A stretch of 64,000 nucleotides of DNA, from contig JADZEM010000004.1 of NCBI GenBank assembly GCA_020850535.1, positions 44,691 through 108,690 on the forward strand, given 5' to 3'. Each line of letters begins with the position of its first letter. Within the stretch, counting starts at the first letter, position 1. Positions 1-7,823 of this stretch are shown piece after piece. Position numbers and translations under genes: made by a program. The notes beneath the pieces were generated by a model, which saw nothing but the letters and a program-made list of their open reading frames with translations, searched no databases and was not told where the DNA came from. The DNA is from Chloroflexota bacterium. Lineage in GTDB: Bacteria; Chloroflexota; UBA6077; JACCZL01.

Positions 1-1
1 C

Positions 2-214
2 GTGCTGGCCAAGCTCGCGAAGTGGGACCGCCTGACCGAGAGCGATCTCAACGCGATGCTGCCGCCAGAGGATCGCCTGCGCCTCCGCCTCGATCTGCTC
101 GCAGACATGGCCCACCAGGGGCTGATTACGATGCGCGTGGTGGGTGACGAGCCGGTCTTCGCGATCACCGACGCCGGCCGCGAATGGCTCGGACGCCAGG
201 GTGAATCGCGATAG
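2..214 (+). CDS. Hypothetical protein, probably 5'-truncated by the window edge
   Basis: An open frame runs from the first bases to a TAG at 212-214. A GTG at position 2 could be a start, but the frame may continue upstream of the window. The 70 visible residues are mostly helical and end with a pattern like the C-terminal half of a winged-helix domain: a long helix, 'HQGLITMRVVGDEPVFAITDAGREWL', where a beta wing precedes 'ITDAGREWL'. That resemblance is pattern-based only, and no family is recognised. The next gene starts 47 bases downstream on the same strand. Confidence 0.45.
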   Translation: MLAKLAKWDRLTESDLNAMLPPEDRLRLRLDLLADMAHQGLITMRVVGDEPVFAITDAGREWLGRQGESR

Positions 215-261
215 GATCGCGCCTGCGCCAGCGCACCGCCTTGCGGATCCCGGAGTGACCG

Positions 262-573
262 ATGTCCGACGTTCCCGCTGATCAGACGCCGCAGGCCGGG
301 GCGGCCCCGGCCGATGCCCAGGCCGTGGTCGACGGGTTGATCCGCGACCTGCTGGCCGGCCTCAGGCCGGACCAGGCAGCCTACCTGGCGTCCGTCCTGA
401 CCGCACGCTCGGCGGCTGAGCTGCACAAGCTGGCCAGGGCGCAGGCGACTGCGAGCAAGGGTGAAGCCGACTGGGGCGCCTGGGCGGCGCTGCAGAACGG
501 CGCGCGGCGGCTGGTGCTGGACGCCGCGCCGGCCCGCGAGGCCGCCGCCCGGCTGGCCGGCCGGCCGCGCTAA
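262..573 (+). CDS. Small Ala-rich helical hypothetical protein
   Basis: This is a 103-residue frame starting at an ATG after 'cccggagtgaccg', a plausible but imperfect Shine-Dalgarno. The N-terminal 20 residues are Ala/Pro/Gln-rich and probably disordered. The rest is predicted helical, with 'AVVDGLIRDLLAGLRPDQAAYLASVLTARSAAELHKLARA'. There is no signal peptide, membrane segment or cysteine. Codon use has the high third-position GC of its neighbours, which supports it as a real gene. The family is not recognised; it lies between an unknown gene and nfuA on the same strand. Confidence 0.5.
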   Translation: MSDVPADQTPQAGAAPADAQAVVDGLIRDLLAGLRPDQAAYLASVLTARSAAELHKLARAQATASKGEADWGAWAALQNGARRLVLDAAPAREAAARLAGRPR

Positions 574-632
574 GCTGGCCCAGCTCGCCGCACGTTTGCG
601 CGACGATCGGGCCAGACTGTCGCTCTGCCCGA

Positions 633-638
633 TACAAT
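633..638 (+). promoter_or_regulatory. Candidate -10 hexamer TACAAT upstream of nfuA
   Basis: TACAAT matches TATAAT at 5 of 6 positions and lies 47 bases before the chosen nfuA start. No good -35 hexamer is visible 16-18 bases upstream, so this is weak evidence. Confidence 0.25.
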
Positions 639-684
639 GTGACACGGCGAGCGCGCAGTGCCCGCGTCTTGGAGCAAGAACATC

Positions 685-1356
685 ATGAGCGACACCGAGC
701 AGACCTTGGGCGCGGGGAAGATCGTCATCGTCACCGACGCGGCGCGTGAGAAGATCCGCGAGATCATGGAGATGCAGAACATCTCCGGTCGCGGCGCGAT
801 CCGTGTCGGCATCAACGGGCGCGGTCCGGCCGGGTTCGCCTACTCGATGGCCCTCGAAGAGGACGCCGTTCCCGAGCCGGGCGAGGCGGTGCAGGACGAA
901 GGCGACTTCAAGGTGCTGGTGGACGGTCCGAGCATCGCCAAGCTCACGGGCGCGAGTATCGACTTTGTCGGGCAGCTCGTCGGCGGCGGCTTCAAAATCG
1001 ACAACCCGAACTCCGTCTGGGACGATCCGCTGGCCGCCGAGATCCAGGCGATCCTCGACTCGCAGATCAATCCTGGCGTGGCGAGCCACGGCGGCTTCGT
1101 CGAACTGCTGGACGTGCAGGAAAACCGCGTGTTCGTGAAGATGGGCGGTGGCTGTCAAGGCTGTGGCATGGCCAGTGTGACCCTCAAGCAGGGCGTCGAG
1201 GTCATGCTGCGCGAGAAGTTCCCGCAAATCGTCGAGGTGGTGGACTCAACAGACCACGCCGGCGGGTCGAACCCGTACTACCAGCCAGCCAAGGGTGCCG
1301 GCGGGCACGGCGGCCACGGCGCGCAGAGTCCGTTCCACGCGCCCGCGAAGGGCTGA
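685..1356 (+). CDS. nfuA: NfuA-type iron-sulfur cluster carrier protein
   Basis: The 223-residue protein has an N-terminal A-type (HesB/IscA-like) domain, about residues 12-110, followed by a NifU C-terminal domain. The second domain carries the cluster-binding CxxC in 'GGGCQGCGMAS' (C157 and C160). The A-type domain has lost the cysteines that IscA uses, as is usual for NfuA: after 'DNPN' there is no CGCG. Known NfuA proteins carry [4Fe-4S] clusters to apo-enzymes. The start is ATG 685 rather than GTG 658 because GGAG at 671-674 lies about 10 bases upstream of ATG 685. The C-terminal tail is Gly/His-rich. An Fe-S carrier fits a window containing a radical SAM protein, a Rieske protein and DinG. 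Confidence 0.9.
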   Translation: MSDTEQTLGAGKIVIVTDAAREKIREIMEMQNISGRGAIRVGINGRGPAGFAYSMALEEDAVPEPGEAVQDEGDFKVLVDGPSIAKLTGASIDFVGQLVGGGFKIDNPNSVWDDPLAAEIQAILDSQINPGVASHGGFVELLDVQENRVFVKMGGGCQGCGMASVTLKQGVEVMLREKFPQIVEVVDSTDHAGGSNPYYQPAKGAGGHGGHGAQSPFHAPAKG

Positions 1357-1388
1357 GAGCAGCCACGATCCATTCGCCGCTCTGCGCC

Positions 1389-2786
1389 TTACGCCTTCCG
1401 CCCGCGTTTCGGCGGCGCGGACGGCGCCAGCGGCAGCAGGATCGAACGCGGAGACGCCGTCAGGCATGGCGCGTCGTCGTCGGCCTCGTCTGGCCCCACG
1501 ATCTGGAACGTCAGCCGCCGGTGCGCCTCCCGCAGGGCGGCCTCGACGGCGGCAGGGGTCTCGCCGCTGGCAAACAGGAAGCCGAGGTAGCGGTCGCCCT
1601 CCGGCAGCGGGACGACCGGCTGGCCGACTGGTATCGTGATCTCCAGATTGTCGATGCCCGGCGTCGCCAGCGCCTCCTCCTGACCGGCGACGCGCCGCAG
1701 GATGCCCCCGCGCGGGATCGGCAGCATCATCGCGCCGGAGGCCCGCGCCTCGCGCTCATAGGTCGGGATCTCCAGTCCGGCCGCGTGGCGCAGCGTCAGC
1801 TCTTCCAGCGACATATCCACGCCGAAGCGCAGCGCCTGCCCACAGAGGCCGCCAATCGAGCGGGCCGCCACTTCGAGGATCACCGGTCCGTCTGGGCCCA
1901 GCCGCAGCTCGGCGTGAATCGGTCCGTGGCGCAGCCCAAACGCCGCCGACGCCCGCTCGACCGTCTCGACAATCGCCCGCTGGGCAGCGTCGTCGTGGCG
2001 CGAGGGGGTGACGTAGATCGTCTCTTCGAAGAACGGGCCGTCAAGTGGATCAGGCTTGTCGAAGAGGGCCAGGACGTGGAGCGTGCCACGGTCCAGCAGC
2101 CCTTCAAGGGCGACCTCCGCGCCGGGCACGAACGCTTCGACCATGATCTGTCGCTGCGCCGCCCCGTCCGCGTCGAGCATCGCCCTGATCCGCGCGAAGG
2201 CGACGCCGAACTCCGCCGGGTCGTTGGCGCGGATGACGCCTCGACTGGCTGACTGCGAGACCGGCTTCAGCACGCACGGATACGGCGCGCGCTTCGCCTC
2301 ACGAACGGGATCGGCGTCCACGGTGGTGCGCCTGAAGGCGGGCGTCGGCAGGTCGGCGCGCTGCAAGGCGCGGCGAGCGAGGTACTTGTCGCGGGTGATG
2401 CGGGCGGCGTCCACGGAGTTCGAGGCCAGCCCGAGGCGCGTCGCCGTCTGCGCCGCGACGACCGTCGTGGCGTCGTCCACGTTGACGATGCCGTCAAACG
2501 GGCGCTCCTCGGCCACGTCCGCCAGCCGTGCCGCCGCGCGTACGGGGCGCGTGAGATCCAGGCCGATCTGCGCCGCTCGCGCGCCGGCCGACCGTCGCGA
2601 GAGCGGCCCCCGCTCATCCGACCCGACGACGACCTCCACTCCGAGGCGGCGGGCCGCCGTCAAGAACGCCTTCGCGCGGTAGGTCTTCGCGGCCATCAGC
2701 AGCAGCACCCGGCGCGGCGCTTCGGTCAGGAGACTGCGCTGCCGACGCTCCACACCCGCCATCGGTCGCTCAAGCCGGGACACCAT
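1389..2786 (-). CDS. ATP-grasp domain carboxylate-amine ligase-like protein
   Basis: The 465-residue protein has an N-terminal Rossmann-like pre-ATP-grasp segment ('RRVLLLMAAKTYRAKAFLTAA') and a central ATP-grasp fold. Visible motifs are 'YPCVLKPVSQSASRGV' (nucleotide-binding lysine and loop), 'MVEAFVPGAEVALEG' and the metal-binding 'GPIHAELRLGPDGPVILEVAARSIGG'. The C-terminal part resembles the extra domain of L-amino-acid ligases. Such enzymes join a carboxylate to an amine through an acyl-phosphate; the substrate cannot be read from the sequence. Its ATG lies four bases beyond the stop reached if the upstream radical SAM gene is read through its UGA, so the two are probably translationally coupled. 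The biosynthetic role is inferred from that context. Confidence 0.8.
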   Translation of the reverse strand: MVSRLERPMAGVERRQRSLLTEAPRRVLLLMAAKTYRAKAFLTAARRLGVEVVVGSDERGPLSRRSAGARAAQIGLDLTRPVRAAARLADVAEERPFDGIVNVDDATTVVAAQTATRLGLASNSVDAARITRDKYLARRALQRADLPTPAFRRTTVDADPVREAKRAPYPCVLKPVSQSASRGVIRANDPAEFGVAFARIRAMLDADGAAQRQIMVEAFVPGAEVALEGLLDRGTLHVLALFDKPDPLDGPFFEETIYVTPSRHDDAAQRAIVETVERASAAFGLRHGPIHAELRLGPDGPVILEVAARSIGGLCGQALRFGVDMSLEELTLRHAAGLEIPTYEREARASGAMMLPIPRGGILRRVAGQEEALATPGIDNLEITIPVGQPVVPLPEGDRYLGFLFASGETPAAVEAALREAHRRLTFQIVGPDEADDDAPCLTASPRSILLPLAPSAPPKRGRKA

Positions 2787-2790
2787 CGGA

Positions 2791-4278
2791 CTACACCACC
2801 CGTTCCGTCGGGGCCGTCGGACCGAACTGGTCCGTCGTCGGCTCCGCTCAACAGAACCATGTTTCGGTGAGGCGTGGCACGAACGCCGCCCTCACAAGTG
2901 TGCCAGGATCGTCCTCGACGCCGCGCGATGACCCCCCACCACTGAGCCGCTGCGCCAGCCGCTCGATCTGGACGAACGTCTGCGCCGGCGGGTCGCCGGC
3001 GCACCCGGCCGCTTCGACCGCCGCCGCGACCTCTTCCTGGAGGCTGTCCATGCGCGGGTCTGGATGCGCCCAGCGGTACGAGAACGTCTCGGCGTCGAAC
3101 GGGCCAACATGGGGCGCGAGGGCCGCCGTCCCCAGCAGGCTCGATCCGCGTGGCACCAGCATACGGATGGCGAACTGAACCGGATCGATGTTCCCGATCA
3201 GCCGCTGGCGGCGCACCCACGCCAGCAGCGCCAGGTACCCGTCCAGGCTGAGCCAGGGTGTGAACGGCATGAAGGTCGGGCGGATGGGCAGGCCGGCCGC
3301 GCGGGTGAGTATCAGGGCCGTTTCGACGTCTGCCGCCGTGTGCCCCTTGTCCAGGTATCGCAGCACGCGGTCGTCTACCGCCTCCACGGCTGAGACGACG
3401 AACAGGCAGCCGGTGCGCGCCAGCGTCTCCAGGTGTTGTCGATGCTCCAGCAGGTGCTCGACCTTGATCGTGGCGTCGTAGGTCAGCGACGGGAATGCCG
3501 CGTGCAGCTCCTCGACGATCCGCAGCGAGTGTTTGATGCCGTTGAAGAAGTCTGGATCGCCGAAGGTGATGTGCTCGGCGCCCAGACGGACCAGCTGGGC
3601 CACGTCTTCCAGCACGACGTCCTGCTGCACCACGCGCAGCCGTCCACCGTAGACGGGTGCGATCGGGCAGTGCAGGCAGCGATGGGCGCAGCCTCGGCTG
3701 GCCTCGACGTAGCCGGTCAGCTTTCGGCGGTCGCCCAGGTCGACCTGCGCATAGCCTTCGAGGGGCGGGAGCCGATCGCGGCGCGGCAGCGAGAACTGCT
3801 GCCGCCCCAGGGCCACGCCGCCATCATGGTGGGCCGTGCGAACGCCGAGAATCGGCTCGACTCGGGATGCGTGCCGCGCACCACCGTCCGGATCACGAGC
3901 AGCCAGCGCGGCGACGGCCAGGGCGTCTGCCAGCGCGACCAGCGGCCCCTCGAACTCGCCGCCGATGGCGCTGTCGCCGTGGTCCGGCACGAGCACGTCG
4001 GCATGCAGTGACGCGTACAGCCCGTAGAACGTCAGGTGGGCCTGCGGGTTGAGCGCCCGCACGCGCGCCGCAAGCCGCACGCCGAGCCGGGTAGCGGTGT
4101 GCATCGGCGTCGAGACGCCTATCAGCCCGGCCCAGTGCACGGCGTCCTCGTCCAGGGGCTGCACGGCGAGATCGAGGCAGCGAACCTCGTGGCCGGCCGC
4201 CAGCAGGTCAGCCGCCGGCCGTGCCAGCCCGAGCGGCTGGTGGCCGAGCTCGTAGGTTGACAGCAGGAGAACGCGCAT
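2791..4278 (-). CDS. B12-binding-like/radical SAM selenoprotein with C-terminal Cys-Sec-Ala-Glu-Pro tail
   Basis: Residues 1-120 form a cobalamin-binding-like Rossmann domain ('MRVLLLSTYELGHQPLGLAR') without an obvious DxHxxG. The radical SAM core has CAHRCLHC (C197, C201, C204). The frame meets TGA at 2848-2850 directly after a Cys codon. Reading it as selenocysteine gives Cys-Sec-Ala-Glu-Pro (Sec477) and 15 more residues to TAG at 2791-2793, 495 residues in all. This matches the C-terminal signature after which the known CUAEP/CCAEP-tail radical SAM (seleno)protein family is named. A hairpin at the expected distance follows the UGA. ATG 4278 is chosen over the upstream in-frame start at 4377 because GGAG precedes it and the family N-terminus begins there. 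If UGA is a stop, the product ends at Cys476. The reaction is unknown. Confidence 0.85.
2818..2834 (-). promoter_or_regulatory. Candidate bacterial SECIS hairpin for UGA recoding
   Basis: On the transcript, CGGACC and GGUCCG form a 6-bp stem around the loop AGUUC. The loop lies 20-24 nucleotides after the UGA at 2850-2848, and one of its first two bases is G. Both features meet the usual description of bacterial SECIS elements (apical loop roughly 16-37 nucleotides from UGA, G in the first two loop bases). A lower GCCG/CGGC stem may extend it through an internal loop. SelB binding is inferred, not shown. Confidence 0.65.
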
Positions 4279-4318
4279 CGCCTGCTCCGGTGTCCCACGC
4301 ACCATCGCGCAGCTAGCG

Positions 4319-5044
4319 TCAGCGGGCCGGCTGTGCCGCTGCATAGGCAGACTTCCGCCCCTGGTGGAAGGCCGCAAGGTCGCGGTTCGCCTTGGCCAGC
4401 CCGCCGATCTTCGCGGCGACGCCGTCGAGCGCCGCCCCGGGAATGACGACGATGGCGCGGTCGTCGGGCACTTCCACGTAGGTCCGCGCGCCGATGCACC
4501 CCAGACTGAGCGTCACGTCGCCCTCGTTGGCCGACCACGCGACCGCCGCGCAGGCCGGCCGTCCCAGCGTCGGCAGGCCCGGCCGCTCGCGCAGGGTCAC
4601 GGCGTCGCTCGCCTCGGCCAGCACCATGCCTTGTGTGGGCGTGACGATGGCCAGCGCCACGTCGGGCTCGACCGGGAACGACGCCAGCGGTCCGTACAGA
4701 ATGCCCTGATGCGCCGCCCCGACCATCGGCAGGTGCGCCGTCTCGGCGCTGTCCAGGTAGCCCATCTCGACCATCATGCCAACCAGCTCCATGGCGGCCG
4801 GCTGACGCTCGGCGGGCATCTCGAATCCCATCGTCATCGTCCCGACGCCGCACTCAAGGTGGCGGTCAGCGGCGGCGTAGAACAGCGACTGCTCGGCGAG
4901 CCGCCAGAATGTGCATGCCGAAGGCTCGACGGCCGTGCTCACCGTGACGCCTGGGGGTGGTTCATCCACGAAAGCCAACGCCACTGGCGTTCGATCCAGG
5001 TGAAGCTCGTCGGTCAGCACGCGCGCACGGGACGAGTTGTCCAT
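4319..5044 (-). CDS. DUF169 family protein
   Basis: The 241-residue protein resembles the DUF169 family of uncharacterised cytosolic proteins. Visible features are 'LHLDRTPVALAFVDEPP', a cysteine-containing 'EPSACTFWRLAEQ', 'ECGVGTMTMGFEMP', and a C-terminal half with 'DDRAIVVIPGAALDGVAAKIGGLAKANRDLAAFHQGRK'. The start is ATG 5044: GGAGAGG lies six bases upstream, while ATG 5050 abuts that Shine-Dalgarno. The in-frame region back to 5260 looks non-coding. It is the first gene of a minus-strand set, 40 bases before the radical SAM selenoprotein. No function is established for the family; conserved Cys residues and this company suggest redox or metal chemistry, which is inference. Confidence 0.75.
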   Translation of the reverse strand: MDNSSRARVLTDELHLDRTPVALAFVDEPPPGVTVSTAVEPSACTFWRLAEQSLFYAAADRHLECGVGTMTMGFEMPAERQPAAMELVGMMVEMGYLDSAETAHLPMVGAAHQGILYGPLASFPVEPDVALAIVTPTQGMVLAEASDAVTLRERPGLPTLGRPACAAVAWSANEGDVTLSLGCIGARTYVEVPDDRAIVVIPGAALDGVAAKIGGLAKANRDLAAFHQGRKSAYAAAQPAR

Positions 5045-5259
5045 CCGCATCCTCTCCAACCCGCGCCATCCGACGCTCGCGCGGCTACACGCGCTGACCG
5101 ATCGTTGGCGCCCACTCCATTGAGTGTACCGCTCGACGCCTGCATGAGACTCAGGATCGACTGGCACCGCCAGGGCGACTACATTGATCGTCGGCGTCCC
5201 CAGAACATGGTAGGGCGCGCAGAGAGAGGAGTCAGCCCGGATGCCAACTGTCAACGACA

Positions 5260-6771
5260 TTACTCATCTGCAGAGGCATGCGCGAACTCTGACGTGGGCG
5301 CCTTCAAGATACCGTCGAGGAGGCGGCGTACCGTGAAGCATGCTGCAACGATGGCAATGACCCCGCCACACCACCGTAGCATCGGGGTCGCCATCGCCGC
5401 CCCGTACCAACGAAGGTAGGCTGGAAGCCAGCCGGCCAGGTCGAAGTTGCTCTCGCCGGCGCTCCGATCTTTCCAGCTGCTGGGCACTTCGTCCACCCTG
5501 TAGCCGAGACGATGCGCCTTGGTCGTCAACTCAAGAGCGACCTCGAACCCGCGGTCGCTCTCGATGGGCACGGCCTGCACGAAGCGGCGACTGTAGGCAC
5601 GAAAATTGGTCGTCGCATCGTGGGTGGGGAGACCGGTGGCATAGTGCAGGCTCAGCCCGGTCGCACGGGACATCATGCGCTTGATTCGGGGCCCACCGAT
5701 CTGCGAGCCTCCCCGCATGTAGCGCGACCCGCTGACGACATCTGCACCGTGCTCGCGAACCTTCTCCACCATCGCCTGGATCACTGACGGCGGGTCCGAG
5801 AGATCTGCCATCGACGTGACGATCACATCGCCGCGCGCCGCCGCGAAACCGGCGACCATCGCATTGGCGACACCCTTTCCGAGCTTGTTCCTGATCAGTC
5901 GGATCGTGGGCGGTCGATCCGGCATCGCATCCAGCGCCGCGAGGGTACTGTCCTCGTCGTAGTCGTAGCACACGAGCAGTTCATGCGGGATTCCCTGCAA
6001 TGCACTCGAGAGGCCCCGCACGCATGGTTGGATGTTCTCACGCTCGTTGTAGACAGGCAGCACCACACTGACGAGATCGTCGGCGGTTCCCTCCCCACCC
6101 ACCGCGGGCTTTCGAGCCTTAATCAGGAACTGCTTGCCGAGGATGCGCCAGGCTAACGGGACTCGCAGATAGAGCCGTACGAGTGCCGGCGTCTTCGGCA
6201 GAGCTGAGCGCGCCGTGAAAGGCAAGAAGCGCTCGCGGACATCGACGACCTCGAATCGGCTGACCTCCAGGAGCTCGCAGAGCGATTGGTCGCTGATGGG
6301 GATCCGGTGGTCCCAGAAGCTCCAGTAGTCGCCGGCCACAAACCGTATGTTCGGCCCGAGGGCGATGAAGTGGCCGCCCGGCTTGAGGACGCGCCGCGCT
6401 TCGATGATGGTTCGCTCGACCGTCGCCCGGTCCGGCAAGTGTTCGAGGAGATTGCTGGTGAAGACGACGTCCACCGTATGATCTGAGAGGAAACTGAGGT
6501 CGTCCACGACGCCGTGATGGAACTCGATGTCCGCATCCAGCATGCTAGCGCTGTCTGGATTGAGGTCCACACCGATGCGACGAGCGCACCGAACGTGATT
6601 CAGGAACTCGCCGTAGCCACACCCCAGGTCGAGCACGGTATCGCTGCGCTTGATCGACGCCTGGAAGAAGTCGCGCACGAGCACGCGCCAGATCTCAGCA
6701 CGTGCGTTACGGTGCTCCCCAAAGCGGTTTCGGTAGATCTGCTGGAGATCGTTCACGGCAGTCCCGGTCAT
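5260..6771 (-). CDS. Fusion of SAM-dependent methyltransferase and GT2 glycosyltransferase with C-terminal membrane segment
   Basis: The 503-residue protein joins two enzymes. About residues 1-190 are a class I methyltransferase with the SAM-binding 'VLDLGCGYGEF', acidic 'GVDLNPDS' and 'VFTSNLLEHLP'. About residues 235-450 are a family-2 glycosyltransferase of the dolichyl-phosphate-mannose-synthase type, with 'VSVVLPVYNERENIQPCV', a DxD-like 'DYDEDST' and 'SMADLSDPP'. A hydrophobic segment near residue 470 may anchor it. Such GT2 domains usually make lipid-linked sugars that polytopic glycosyltransferases use. AGGAG lies 5 bases before the ATG. It is last in a minus-strand operon after the epimerase (32-base gap) and the sugar-nucleotide dehydrogenase. 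The methylation target is unknown. Confidence 0.85.
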   Translation of the reverse strand: MTGTAVNDLQQIYRNRFGEHRNARAEIWRVLVRDFFQASIKRSDTVLDLGCGYGEFLNHVRCARRIGVDLNPDSASMLDADIEFHHGVVDDLSFLSDHTVDVVFTSNLLEHLPDRATVERTIIEARRVLKPGGHFIALGPNIRFVAGDYWSFWDHRIPISDQSLCELLEVSRFEVVDVRERFLPFTARSALPKTPALVRLYLRVPLAWRILGKQFLIKARKPAVGGEGTADDLVSVVLPVYNERENIQPCVRGLSSALQGIPHELLVCYDYDEDSTLAALDAMPDRPPTIRLIRNKLGKGVANAMVAGFAAARGDVIVTSMADLSDPPSVIQAMVEKVREHGADVVSGSRYMRGGSQIGGPRIKRMMSRATGLSLHYATGLPTHDATTNFRAYSRRFVQAVPIESDRGFEVALELTTKAHRLGYRVDEVPSSWKDRSAGESNFDLAGWLPAYLRWYGAAMATPMLRWCGGVIAIVAACFTVRRLLDGILKAPTSEFAHASADE

Positions 6772-6803
6772 ATCGCTCCTGCGGGAGTGCGGGCCATCGC
6801 CGG

Positions 6804-7823
6804 CTAGATCGTCCCGGCCGCGACCGCGTTAGTGATCCAGGGAATGACCTCGTCGAGCATGGTATCGAGCGAGGTGGTTGCCCGGAAGCCCAGTATCCGC
6901 TCCGCCTTCCGAACATCTGGAGTCCGAAGCTGGACATCGTGCTGAAACGGGTCGTCACTGACGTACTCGAACGGGGTGCCCGATCGCATTTTGCCCCAGA
7001 TGGCGCGTGCCAGTTCGAGGACGGTGGTGCGCTCGGTGGTGGACAGGTTGAAGTCCTCGTTGAGCGCAGACGGGTGCTCCATGCAGATCCGGATGCCGCG
7101 CGCCAGGTCGCCACCGTAGGTGTAGTGCCGTACCTGCGAGCCGTCTCCCAGAATGTGCAGCGGGTGCTGCCCACGGGCCACCTTCTGGATCAGATCCGGC
7201 ACGACATGGCTCATGGCGAGCTTGACATTGCCGCTCGGGATCTCGCAACCGCCCAGTGCGCGCTGCTCGCCGGTGCCCACACAGTTGAACGGCCGAATGA
7301 TGGTATACGGCAGGCCGTATTGCTCGAAGGCACCGCGTGCGAAATACTCGCAGGCGAGCTTCTGGAAGCCGTAGGTGCTGGTGGGTGGCGGGCACTCGAA
7401 GATGTGCGATTCAGGCGTTGGGAAGACGGTGGCGTTCTCGAAAACCATCGACGAGCTGATCACGTTGATCTTCTTGAGCGTGCCCTTCTTGAATCCGTAC
7501 AGGGCAGCATCGAAGTGCGCAGCGGTGATCCGTTCGTTCTCGGCAATCAGATCGTATGCATACTCGTGGAAGTAGCTGATGCCGCCGATCCGGGCGGCGC
7601 TGGCGACCATCTGGTCACAGCCCTCGACCAACCGACACAACAGATCGACATCCTTGACGTCGCCCCGGACGCATGAATAGTTGGGATGGTCGTCGTAGCT
7701 CTTCTTCACGCGACCGTACTTCGAAAAATTGTCGATACCGACGACGCGGTGACCCGCTCGGAGAAGCTCGTGGACGACGTAGCCGTTAGTGAACCCGGCA
7801 CTCCCGGTGACCAGTACCTTCAT
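6804..7823 (-). CDS. NAD-dependent epimerase/dehydratase (extended SDR)
   Basis: The 339-residue protein is an extended short-chain dehydrogenase of the sugar-nucleotide epimerase/dehydratase type. It has an N-terminal Rossmann motif 'VLVTGSAGFTNGYVV', an acidic residue after beta-2 ('VVGIDNFSKYG'), a catalytic 'STYGFQKLACEY' (YxxxK) and the substrate-pocket segment 'YTIIRPFNCVG'. The glycine motif is slightly unusual, with FTNG where FIG or IIG is common. The sugar specificity cannot be read. Its ATG overlaps the stop of the upstream nucleotide-sugar dehydrogenase by four bases (ATGA). The pair probably oxidises then epimerises or dehydrates an activated sugar for the downstream glycosyltransferases. 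Confidence 0.88.
   Translation of the reverse strand: MKVLVTGSAGFTNGYVVHELLRAGHRVVGIDNFSKYGRVKKSYDDHPNYSCVRGDVKDVDLLCRLVEGCDQMVASAARIGGISYFHEYAYDLIAENERITAAHFDAALYGFKKGTLKKINVISSSMVFENATVFPTPESHIFECPPPTSTYGFQKLACEYFARGAFEQYGLPYTIIRPFNCVGTGEQRALGGCEIPSGNVKLAMSHVVPDLIQKVARGQHPLHILGDGSQVRHYTYGGDLARGIRICMEHPSALNEDFNLSTTERTTVLELARAIWGKMRSGTPFEYVSDDPFQHDVQLRTPDVRKAERILGFRATTSLDTMLDEVIPWITNAVAAGTI

Noticed and set aside
2848..2850. Sequencing error or ordinary stop at the end of the radical SAM gene
   Set aside because: The codons after TGA match the family tail exactly, and the hairpin and gene spacing agree with read-through. A plain stop remains possible only if the genome lacks Sec machinery.
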